From Candidatus Xianfuyuplasma coldseepsis (GTDB taxonomy: Bacteria > Bacillota_I > Bacilli_A > Izemoplasmatales > Izemoplasmataceae): 64,000 nt of DNA. The translations under genes and the position numbers were made by a program. Location: positions 1,888,698 to 1,952,697 of the forward strand of contig NZ_CP048914.1 of assembly GCF_014023125.1 (NCBI RefSeq), given 5' to 3'. The notes under the pieces were generated by a model. The model had not been told where the DNA came from. It saw only the letters and a program-made list of their open reading frames with translations, and did not search any database. How positions within the stretch are numbered: the first letter of the stretch is position 1; every line of letters begins with the position of its first letter. This document shows, one piece after another, positions 42,395 to 50,242 of the stretch.

Positions 42395-44275
42395 AACCAA
42401 ATCTTTAAATTGTGTGGTATATAAATCATAGTAGAAACCACGATCTTGTAGTAACGAATGATGATCTCCTTGTTCAATTAATTGTCCATCTTTAATGACT
42501 AAGATTTTATCCGCATTGCGAATGGTTTGCAGTCGATGGGCAATGACAAAACTGGTTCGACCTTGCATTAACCGATGCATGCTCTCTTGAATCTTAAACT
42601 CCGTTCTCGTATCGACATTACTGGTCGCTTCATCCAAAATGAGAATATCGGGATTGGACAATATTGTCCGTGCGATTGATATCAGTTGTCGTTCACCCTG
42701 GGAGAAATTATTTCCCCCTTCAGTAACTTCAGTTTCGTATCCATGAGGTAATTTCATGATAAAATCATGGGCATTTGCCATCTTAGCGGCTGCCTCCACA
42801 TCATCTTTTGTCGCATCGATTCGACCATATACAATGTTATCATAGACACTACCTGTGAACAAGCTTGTGTCTTGAAGGACAACACCGATATGTTTTCGAA
42901 GATGATCTTTCTTATACTCTTTGATGTCCACATCATCGATTCGAATGGTACCTTGTTCAATATCATAGAAGCGATTCAGCAAATTGATAATTGTTGTTTT
43001 CCCACTTCCGGTTGGCCCGACAATGGCGATGGTCTTCCCAATCGTTGCTTCAAAAGAAATATTTGTTAATACTTCTTTTCCTTCTTCATAGGCGAAGTGA
43101 ACACCATCAAATTCTACATGTCCATGTAAATCCTCAATCTCAATCGACCCATCATTTTCATACTCACTGGCTTCATCAATGACATTGAACACGCGTTCGG
43201 CACCCGCAATACCTTGTTGAATTGTATTAAACAACTGAGCTAAGTTGGAAATTGGTTGACTAAACTGCCGGGCATACTGCGTGATTGCAGCAATATCGAG
43301 GATACTTACACCAGCGAAGCCGATGATGATAAACCATGTTCCAAATCCAATTACTGCAACATAGGTAAGATTGGTAATGAATCCGACTATCGGCATCAGG
43401 AATCCCGACACTACTTGTGCTTTATATCCAGCATTTCGTAACTTTATGTTGGAATCAATAAAATCATCTTTGATTTCCTCTTCACGACCATAGAGTTTGA
43501 TTACTTTTAATCCGGCAATGCTCTCTTCCACAATACTATTTAAATTCCCAAGATGTTTTTGTTGGGCAATGAATCCACTACGACTGATTTTCGCGATACG
43601 TTTTGTCAGTACTAAAATAATCGGTACAAATGCAATGACCACTAGCGCAAGGGCCCAGTTCAATACAAACATCATAATTAAAGAACCTACCAACATAATC
43701 ACCGATTGAACAAACTGATTGATAAACGCAGCAAGCACGTTACTAATCAAATCAACATCATTGGTAATTCGCGAGACAATATCTCCAGGTTGATTGGTAT
43801 CGTAATATTTCACTGGTAATACTTGAAGTTTATCAAATGCTTCTTTACGTATGCGCGATACCGTTTCTTGAGAGATAACCAATGTTACATATCGTCCAAC
43901 CATTCTTATCAGACTATTGGCCATAGAAACTACGATTATCAATCCTGCAAGTCGATACGCTCCACTAAAATCAAATGTTTTTATATAATCATTTAATGCT
44001 AAGGCAAATAAATAGGGGATCACAAGGTTTAACAGACTGCTAACAATATTCGCAACTAAAATGACAATAATGCCACCATGGTATCCTTCTAAGTAGGACC
44101 ACAAACGTAAAATGGTACCTTTGCGATCACTCGCATTTTTCCCGAGATACATCCGCCGCGGACCCCCACCAACAACTTTGTTAAGATCTTTGGAATAGTC
44201 TTTGTTTTGTTGATTCCGTAATTTAATCGCTCGCTTATCCAAGACAACGCGAGAATGATCGACATTATTGTTCAT
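42377..44275 (-). CDS. ABC exporter half-transporter, catalytic-site subunit (pair B)
   Basis: 632 aa from ATG 44275 (GGAGGAGGTGCCCCAT). An N-terminal cytoplasmic stretch of about 65 residues, six membrane helices, then Walker A GPTGSGKTT, variant signature FSQGERQ, Walker B ILILDEATSN with catalytic Glu, H-loop VIAHRLQT. Partner of the gene upstream, which it overlaps by 11 bp. Confidence 0.9.
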   Translation of the reverse strand: MNNNVDHSRVVLDKRAIKLRNQQNKDYSKDLNKVVGGGPRRMYLGKNASDRKGTILRLWSYLEGYHGGIIVILVANIVSSLLNLVIPYLFALALNDYIKTFDFSGAYRLAGLIIVVSMANSLIRMVGRYVTLVISQETVSRIRKEAFDKLQVLPVKYYDTNQPGDIVSRITNDVDLISNVLAAFINQFVQSVIMLVGSLIMMFVLNWALALVVIAFVPIILVLTKRIAKISRSGFIAQQKHLGNLNSIVEESIAGLKVIKLYGREEEIKDDFIDSNIKLRNAGYKAQVVSGFLMPIVGFITNLTYVAVIGFGTWFIIIGFAGVSILDIAAITQYARQFSQPISNLAQLFNTIQQGIAGAERVFNVIDEASEYENDGSIEIEDLHGHVEFDGVHFAYEEGKEVLTNISFEATIGKTIAIVGPTGSGKTTIINLLNRFYDIEQGTIRIDDVDIKEYKKDHLRKHIGVVLQDTSLFTGSVYDNIVYGRIDATKDDVEAAAKMANAHDFIMKLPHGYETEVTEGGNNFSQGERQLISIARTILSNPDILILDEATSNVDTRTEFKIQESMHRLMQGRTSFVIAHRLQTIRNADKILVIKDGQLIEQGDHHSLLQDRGFYYDLYTTQFKDLVLEEGV

Positions 44276-46034
44276 ATGGGGCACCTCCTCCAAGTTGTGA
44301 TAAGGCAATTTCTTGGTAGACCGTACTGGTTTTCATCAGTTCTTCATGGGAAGCAAACCCATCGATTTCACCTTTGTTTGACAACACGAGGATTTTATCC
44401 ATATCCTTTATGGTTGATATCTTTTGCGATATGACAATCGAGGTCATCGCGTGGGATAATGCATCAATTTGTTGTAAGATAGCCTCTTCGCTTTTGGCAT
44501 CAACTGCACTTGTTGAGTCATCTAAAATCAAAATTTTTGGTTGGCGGACAAACGCCCGTGCTAAACTCACTCGTTGCTTTTGTCCCCCGCTTAAATTACT
44601 ACCTTTTTGTTGGGTTTCATGGTTAAACCAATCGTCATACTGTTCGATAAACTCCATTGCTTGTGCTTGTGTTGATGCATCAACCAATTCATCGAAGGAT
44701 GCATGGGATTTCCCCATTTGCATATTCGTACCAATACTTCCACTGAAGATGGTCGCCGTTTGTGTAACAAATCCTATTTGAGAACGTAAGGTTGCTAAAT
44801 CGTACTGTTTGATATTGACACCATCAATTAAAATCTGACCATTAACAACATCATAGAGTCGGGGAATCAGCTGAATCAACGATGATTTCCCACTCCCTGT
44901 CGAACCAATGATTCCAATGCGTTCACCTGTTTTTATATGAAAACTGATATTATTAAGAACATGATTACCATCTTTTTCATAGGCAAAGTCAACGTTTTTA
45001 AATTCAATTTCACCTTGCAAATCCACATCACGAATGCAATCCTCATCATTTTCAAGATCAATCACTTCATCTAACACTTCTTTAATTCGATTGGCACTTG
45101 CTAATGCTCGAGAGATAAATATCATAATCATTGCAAACATTAACAGGCCAAATAAGATAAACATCGTATAGTTATTAAACGCCATTAACACACCAATATT
45201 GGGTAGTCCAGTAAGGTCGTTTATCAATAACCCTTGATTCATATAGTATGCACCTAAAAAGATTAAACCTGCAATCGTTGAGTTAAATATCAACATGATG
45301 ATTGGTTCTGCAAATAAGTTTACTTTCTCCGCTGCAACATTAGTGTTTTTAAACAATTGGTTAGCGTCATCAAATCGTTGGTTTTCTGTATCCATACGGA
45401 CAAACGATTTAATCACTCGTGGCGCATTCGCCGTTTCCAATGAAACCTTATTCAAGCCATCAATTGTTTTTTGCACACGCATGTAACGAGGGAAAGCAAT
45501 CACCATGATAATCACAATCGTAATTAACAAAAGTGGTAAGGAAATATAGAATATATTGGACAATTCTCGCGATGTTACAATCGCCATATATAAACCGATT
45601 CCAAACATTAATGGGGCACGGATTATAATCCGCAGTAACATTTGGAAAAACTGTTGTATTCGCATTACATCATTGGTTGATGTAGTAATCAATCGACTGG
45701 TTTTAAACTTATCAATATTTGTAAAACTGAGTCGTTCAATCTTTTCAAATAAATCCATCCGCAAATCCGCCGTTGCATACATTGCAACCCTTTGCGATGT
45801 GATTGTATTGATAATACCCGTAATAAGACCAACAAATGCAATTCCAATCATTAATCCACCCGTCTCAAACAACAAGTCCATATCAAGCGTTGGCAACGCT
45901 TCATCAATCAATACGGGAGTTAGTCGAATCACGTAAAAAGCTGCTACTACATTGATAATCATCAAAACAACGGACAATAGTACGGCTGGCCAATATCGAA
46001 AAACGTATGTAAATACACGTCCTAAGCTGCTCAT
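44265..46034 (-). CDS. ABC exporter half-transporter, strongly degenerate site (pair B)
   Basis: 589 aa from ATG 46034 (AGGAGAACGATT), overlapping the tetR stop as ATGA. Six membrane helices (about 15-300); Walker A GSTGSGKSS, canonical LSGGQKQ, Walker B ILILDDSTSA (Asp for Glu), and H-loop ISQKIST with Gln replacing the switch His. Both changes lie in the site expected to be non-hydrolytic. Confidence 0.9.
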   Translation of the reverse strand: MSSLGRVFTYVFRYWPAVLLSVVLMIINVVAAFYVIRLTPVLIDEALPTLDMDLLFETGGLMIGIAFVGLITGIINTITSQRVAMYATADLRMDLFEKIERLSFTNIDKFKTSRLITTSTNDVMRIQQFFQMLLRIIIRAPLMFGIGLYMAIVTSRELSNIFYISLPLLLITIVIIMVIAFPRYMRVQKTIDGLNKVSLETANAPRVIKSFVRMDTENQRFDDANQLFKNTNVAAEKVNLFAEPIIMLIFNSTIAGLIFLGAYYMNQGLLINDLTGLPNIGVLMAFNNYTMFILFGLLMFAMIMIFISRALASANRIKEVLDEVIDLENDEDCIRDVDLQGEIEFKNVDFAYEKDGNHVLNNISFHIKTGERIGIIGSTGSGKSSLIQLIPRLYDVVNGQILIDGVNIKQYDLATLRSQIGFVTQTATIFSGSIGTNMQMGKSHASFDELVDASTQAQAMEFIEQYDDWFNHETQQKGSNLSGGQKQRVSLARAFVRQPKILILDDSTSAVDAKSEEAILQQIDALSHAMTSIVISQKISTIKDMDKILVLSNKGEIDGFASHEELMKTSTVYQEIALSQLGGGAPYEQ

Positions 46035-46645
46035 AATCGTTCTCCTACTTCTAGCAATCCATGCTGTAATATATTTATATGCCATTGTAATAGTTCAATC
46101 GCTCGATCGCGACTCATGTTCATCATTAATGATTTCTGTATTACAATCCGTTTAATATTTTGAATAAACTCATACAACTGAACTTTGTCATCGGTTGTTA
46201 AATCGATGAAGTTCGACAAATCCATTTTATCCATGATACTCATAATATATTCTCGTCGCAACGTATTATGATGTTCCAAATACTCATTGTTTGACCCAAT
46301 GCTTTTTAATACATTCATAATAAAACGATGGCGCTCGTCGTTCATGTAATTATCAAGATCAATAATAAACGAACGCATGACATAATCAAATAGATCATCC
46401 GTACGATTGGCCAATTGACGTCCTTCTTCAAAAATAGTGGCAAATACACTATCTATAATGTGATAATATAAATCGTCTAAGTCTTCAAAATACTGATAAA
46501 AACTACCACGGGGGATTTCCGCCTCGCGTATAATATGTGATACACGAGCTTTATGAAGAGGATGCTCTGTAAATTCCTTTACAGCAGCATCAAATATCTT
46601 CGATTGCTTGTCATCATCTAAGTTAAAAAATGTTTCTCTTGGCAT
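46031..46645 (-). CDS. TetR-family repressor of exporter pair B
   Basis: 204 aa. The TetR helix-turn-helix is at about 10-55 (KIFDAAVKEFTEHPLHKARVSHIIREAEIPRGSFYQYFEDLDDLYYHI); the rest is an alpha-helical ligand domain. GAGGAGGTAACGT precedes the start. It leads the operon and its promoter carries two matching palindromes, so it should repress itself and the exporter until a drug-like ligand binds. Confidence 0.92.
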   Translation of the reverse strand: MPRETFFNLDDDKQSKIFDAAVKEFTEHPLHKARVSHIIREAEIPRGSFYQYFEDLDDLYYHIIDSVFATIFEEGRQLANRTDDLFDYVMRSFIIDLDNYMNDERHRFIMNVLKSIGSNNEYLEHHNTLRREYIMSIMDKMDLSNFIDLTTDDKVQLYEFIQNIKRIVIQKSLMMNMSRDRAIELLQWHINILQHGLLEVGERL

Positions 46646-46660
46646 ACGTTACCTCCTCTT

Positions 46661-46708
46661 ATGACAATGTGTCATTTCAATTTTATATGACACCGTGTCA
46701 TATGTCAA
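46661..46708 (-). promoter_or_regulatory. tetR promoter with two operators
   Basis: TTGACA (46703-46708), 17-bp spacer, TAAAAT (46680-46685) on the minus strand. The spacer holds a perfect 19-bp palindrome, ATATGACAC-C-GTGTCATAT (46685-46703). A second site ATGACAA-T-GTGTCAT (46661-46675, one mismatch) lies 26 bp downstream, next to the ribosome site. Confidence 0.88.
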
Positions 46709-46716
46709 TTAAAACA

Positions 46717-46750
46717 CAAAAAAAGTCTCTTGGGGATCGAGACTTTTTTT
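46717..46750. terminator. Bidirectional terminator-like hairpin
   Basis: AAAAAGTCTC-N9-GAGACTTTTT, upstream of tetR. Its minus-strand supplier gene is the SAP-domain gene, which already has its own terminator. Confidence 0.75.
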
Positions 46751-46855
46751 GGATATAATGCTTATTAGAGGATTTTTTAAATGATGATACCTCATTATAA
46801 CAAGTTTATATGGGCATGTTTTGAATCTTGTGTGAATATTTTGTGAATATTTCCA

Positions 46856-46882
46856 TTAAAAAAACCTCATATGAGGTTATTT
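46856..46882 (-). terminator. Terminator of the SAP-domain gene
   Basis: AACCTCATATGAGGTT (perfect 16-bp palindrome) followed by T-run on the minus strand, spanning the stop codon. Confidence 0.8.
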
Positions 46883-47221
46883 TAATAAGTCAATTAATTC
46901 TGCTTTTTTCAACGTAGAATATCCTGTTAAACCACGATCTTTTGCCAACGCTTTTAAATCCGCAACCGTTAGGCTTTCCAAATCTACTTCTGGTTCTTTT
47001 TTCTCTGGTTGTTCTGGTTCTTCTTCAGGTTCAGGAGTAGGTTCGGGTGCAACTTCAACTGTGGGTTCTAGCGTTGGTTCTTCAGCTACGACTTCATCAA
47101 CGACAACTTCTTCTTCAACTGGTTCAACGACTTCCTCTTCCGGTTCTTGTTGAACAGGTTCTGGTTTTACTTCTTCTTGTTTCGGTTTTTTCTTCTTTCT
47201 GAATAAATCCAAAAATGACAT
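46877..47221 (-). CDS. Small acidic E/P-rich protein with C-terminal SAP/Rho-N-like domain
   Basis: 114 aa from ATG 47221 (AAAGGGTGAAATAT). MSFLDLFRKKKKPK start (amphipathic helix plus lysines, possibly membrane-touching), a long low-complexity Glu/Pro/Val linker (about 20-80), then ESLTVADLKALAKDRGLTGYSTLKKAELIDLLK, a helix-extended-loop-helix of the SAP/Rho N-terminal type that binds DNA or RNA. The layout recalls the HU protein at 16.3-17.8 kb: a membrane-near end, an E/P spacer and a nucleic-acid-binding end. Function unknown. Confidence 0.78.
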   Translation of the reverse strand: MSFLDLFRKKKKPKQEEVKPEPVQQEPEEEVVEPVEEEVVVDEVVAEEPTLEPTVEVAPEPTPEPEEEPEQPEKKEPEVDLESLTVADLKALAKDRGLTGYSTLKKAELIDLLK

Positions 47222-47256
47222 ATATTTCACCCTTTCTTTCCAATCATTGTTACTTT

Positions 47257-47285
47257 ATTATACTAAATATAGTAGTAATATTCAA
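47257..47285 (-). promoter_or_regulatory. Promoter of the SAP-domain gene
   Basis: TTGAAT (47280-47285), 17-bp spacer, TATAAT (47257-47262) on the minus strand. Confidence 0.75.
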
Positions 47286-47390
47286 TAAAACCTCAATGAA
47301 AACATTTTCCTTACAAATAACGAAATCATTTGTTGTATATCTATATTATAAAGTTTCTATATTTGGTACAATATAGTTGAGGTGAAAAAC

Positions 47391-48335
47391 ATGGAAAAAA
47401 GTAAAGTTGTTATTGTTGGTACTGGTTTTGTTGGTATGAGTTATGCCTATGCGTTGGTAAATCAAGGCGCAGTTGAAGAGCTAGTACTTATTGACATTGA
47501 TCATAAAAAGGCAGAAGGCGAAGCGATGGATTTAAATCACGGTCTAGCATTCGCTCCACGAAAAATGACAATACGTGCCGGTGATTACGATGAATGTAAG
47601 GACGCTGGATTGGTAGTGATCACTGCTGGTGTAAACCAAAAAGACGGTGAAACTCGAATTCATTTATTAAACCGCAATGCCCAAATAATCAAATCTGTTG
47701 TCAAAGACATCATGAAAAGTGGATTCAATGGCATCCTTTTGGTTGCAAGTAATCCTGTTGATATTTTAGCGTATGTTGCATGGAAAGAATCCGGGCTCGA
47801 TAAATCTCGTGTTATCGGTAGTGGTACTTCTTTAGATACTGCCCGATTACGTTATGAAATTTCACGCTATGTCAAAATAGATCCCCGTAATATTCATGCA
47901 TATATCCTTGGTGAACATGGAGATAGCGAATTCGTAGTATGGTCTAACGCAAATATTGCAGCAAAACCAATTATGGATGTTGTCGATACGATGGATGAAA
48001 TTGATTTTACCGATTTGGACAATATTTATCGCGACGTTCGCAACGCTGCATACGAAATCATATCACGAAAGCGGGCGACTTACTATGGAATTGGTATGGC
48101 CTTAGTTCGTATTACCGTTGCTATTTTTAACAATGAAAATCGAATTATGCCAATCAGTAGTTTGAACGATGGCGTATATGAATGTGACCCTGATGTATAC
48201 ATCGGTTTACCTGTTGTACTAAATCGTCAAGGAGTACATCACATTGTCAAATTTCAGTTGTCCGATGGAGAAAAGAAAAAACTCCAAAACAGTGCCAACA
48301 TTCTTCGAAAGAACTTAACCGATATTGGGTATTAA
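47391..48335 (+). CDS. ldh: L-lactate dehydrogenase
   Basis: 314 aa from ATG 47391 (TTGAGGTGAAAAAC; a GTG at 47382 is in frame). Reduces pyruvate to L-lactate with NADH. NAD site VGTGFVGMSYA, the specificity loop AGVNQKDGETR (Gln gives lactate over malate), ASNPVDI, GSGTSLDTARLR and the catalytic His in ILGEHGDSE. An extended -10 (TTTGGTACAAT, 47362-47372) lies upstream with no good -35. Confidence 0.96.
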   Translation: MEKSKVVIVGTGFVGMSYAYALVNQGAVEELVLIDIDHKKAEGEAMDLNHGLAFAPRKMTIRAGDYDECKDAGLVVITAGVNQKDGETRIHLLNRNAQIIKSVVKDIMKSGFNGILLVASNPVDILAYVAWKESGLDKSRVIGSGTSLDTARLRYEISRYVKIDPRNIHAYILGEHGDSEFVVWSNANIAAKPIMDVVDTMDEIDFTDLDNIYRDVRNAAYEIISRKRATYYGIGMALVRITVAIFNNENRIMPISSLNDGVYECDPDVYIGLPVVLNRQGVHHIVKFQLSDGEKKKLQNSANILRKNLTDIGY

Positions 48336-48362
48336 AAAAATCTGCAGATGCAGATTTTTTTT
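48334..48362. terminator. Bidirectional terminator
   Basis: AAATCTGC-AGAT-GCAGATTT with A- and T-runs, between the convergent ldh and oxidoreductase genes. Confidence 0.88.
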
Positions 48363-49335
48363 ATTGTTCGAAAGGATACACCAATCCAATTTTTTCTCGA
48401 ATGGCATCCATTAGAGTCACAATTTTCATCGTTTCTTCCTGAGACATGATAGGATTATTCAGTTCCTGACGCAAAATACTATTTGCAAACGATTCAATTT
48501 CATATTCAAAACCACTTACTCGATGAGGAAAATCAAATGGTTCATCATTGATGATAATTCGCGTTGTACTCCAAAAATTAGGGACAATAACTGTTCCATG
48601 TTCAAATGTCAATACAGCCTCATTTGATAGTGCTTGATCAACCGCACACTCCAGTACAAACTGCGTCGATTGTGAATTATCCAGTTCACCAGTGATGTGC
48701 AAATGTAGATCTACACCTGTGTCAGCAAAAACAGGTTTGACCTCAAAGCTTCTTATGGGGGCATTTGCCACCAACAATAACATACTGACATTATACACAC
48801 CCAAATCAAGTAAACTTCCTCCAGCCAATTGGGGATTCAGTATCCGCCCCGTTGCCGATAATCGATCTCCCATATCAAAACCAAACGATACATCGATGGA
48901 CTGAAGCAATCCGAAATCATGCTGTGCAAGGATATTCTTGAGATGTGTCGTTGCAGGTAGAAACCGAGTCCATAGGGCTTCCATTAATAACATGTTTTGA
49001 CGTTGTGCTTCCGCAAACATTTCAGCTGCATCTCCTGCATTAACCGCTAGAGGTTTTTCACACAAAACATGCTTCTTGTGACGAAGACTTAACATGGTAT
49101 GCTCTTTATGAAAATTATGAGGTGTTGCGACATATATCGCATCTACACCATCAAATGATACTAAATCTTGATAACTACCAAATGCATAATCGAGATCAAA
49201 TTCATTGCAAAACTGCTCCGCTTTTTCCATCGAACGACTTGCTACTGCTACAAGCGTTGCATTGTCTACTGCAGTGATATCGCTCGCGAACTTACGAGCA
49301 ATGTTTCCTGCGCCAATGATTCCAAAACGTATCAT
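48361..49335 (-). CDS. Gfo/Idh/MocA-family oxidoreductase
   Basis: 324 aa. N-terminal NAD(P)-binding Rossmann fold (FGIIGAGNIARKFASD), then the family EKP motif (HVLCEKPLAVN) and a C-terminal beta-sheet domain (GGSLLDLGVYN). Acts on a sugar, inositol or related polyol; the substrate cannot be read from sequence. Start overlaps the stop of the aldo/keto reductase gene (TAATG), so the two form an operon. Confidence 0.9.
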   Translation of the reverse strand: MIRFGIIGAGNIARKFASDITAVDNATLVAVASRSMEKAEQFCNEFDLDYAFGSYQDLVSFDGVDAIYVATPHNFHKEHTMLSLRHKKHVLCEKPLAVNAGDAAEMFAEAQRQNMLLMEALWTRFLPATTHLKNILAQHDFGLLQSIDVSFGFDMGDRLSATGRILNPQLAGGSLLDLGVYNVSMLLLVANAPIRSFEVKPVFADTGVDLHLHITGELDNSQSTQFVLECAVDQALSNEAVLTFEHGTVIVPNFWSTTRIIINDEPFDFPHRVSGFEYEIESFANSILRQELNNPIMSQEETMKIVTLMDAIREKIGLVYPFEQ

Positions 49336-50159
49336 TAGAACATCACATTATCGAACTCAGGAAACATTTTATTTCCTTTATTCAATCCTTTAATGCGTTC
49401 CATATCGGAATCTTCAAGTGAGAAATCATGGACATCAAAATTTGCTAGAATACGCTCTTTGTTCACGCTTTTTGGTAGTGCAACAATTCCACGTTGTTCC
49501 AACCACTTTAATGTTACTTGTGGCACAGTCTTTTGATATTTCTCAGCAATTTCTTGCAACGTTTCATTTTGAATCAACTCATCAACTCGCCAACTCATAA
49601 ATGGTGCGTACGCTTCTAAAACGATATCGTGCTCTGCGCAATAAGAACGTAGAAATTCGTTTTGTAATTCAACGTGAGTCTCGACTTGATTCACCATTGG
49701 TTTGATTGTTGCATGTTCAATCAGATTCATTAAGTGATGAACATTATGGTTACTTACACCAATCGCACGAATCTTACCTTCGTTGTAGAGTTCTTCCATC
49801 GCACGCCATGATGCCAATCCTTTTTCATACCCCTTAAACCAATGAATCAAGTACAAATCAACATATTCCAACTCCATAGCGTCCAACGAATGTTGAAATG
49901 CTTTTTTCGTGGATTCATATCCCTGTGATGTGTTCCATAGCTTGGTCGTTACAAAAATGTCTTCGCGAGGAACCTTTGAATCCTTTATAGCGCGTCCTAC
50001 TTGTTCTTCATTGCCATAGATTTGTGCCGTATCAATATGACGATAACCGGCTTCTAACGCCCACAATGTCGCTTGATAAGCATCTTCTTCTCTGCTCTTC
50101 CATGTACCGAGCCCGATTGCTGGAATTGATACGCCGTTTGCTAATGTAAATGTCTTCAA
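49335..50159 (-). CDS. Aldo/keto reductase (2,5-diketogluconate reductase-like)
   Basis: 274 aa. AKR barrel with GYRHIDTAQIYGNEEQVG (Asp and Tyr of the tetrad), TTKLWN (Lys), LYLIHW (His), GVSNHNV, and the NADPH-loop PKSVNKERILANFDVHDF. Starts with TTG at 50159 behind GAGGTGATATAA. Carbonyl reduction; probably a detoxifying or sugar reductase. Confidence 0.93.
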   Translation of the reverse strand: MKTFTLANGVSIPAIGLGTWKSREEDAYQATLWALEAGYRHIDTAQIYGNEEQVGRAIKDSKVPREDIFVTTKLWNTSQGYESTKKAFQHSLDAMELEYVDLYLIHWFKGYEKGLASWRAMEELYNEGKIRAIGVSNHNVHHLMNLIEHATIKPMVNQVETHVELQNEFLRSYCAEHDIVLEAYAPFMSWRVDELIQNETLQEIAEKYQKTVPQVTLKWLEQRGIVALPKSVNKERILANFDVHDFSLEDSDMERIKGLNKGNKMFPEFDNVMF

Positions 50160-50177
50160 TTATATCACCTCAAGTTT

Positions 50178-50206
50178 ATTATATCGAAATTATTCTAACA
50201 GAACAA
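50178..50206 (-). promoter_or_regulatory. Promoter of the AKR/Gfo operon
   Basis: TTGTTC (50201-50206), 17-bp spacer, TATAAT (50178-50183) on the minus strand. Confidence 0.65.
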
Positions 50207-50221
50207 TCAATAAACAATAAG

Positions 50222-50242
50222 AAAGAGGGCATTGCCCTCTTA
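50222..50242 (-). terminator. Terminator of the GGDEF gene
   Basis: AAGAGGGC-AAT-GCCCTCTT on the minus strand followed by a short T-rich tail; spans the stop codon. Confidence 0.65.
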
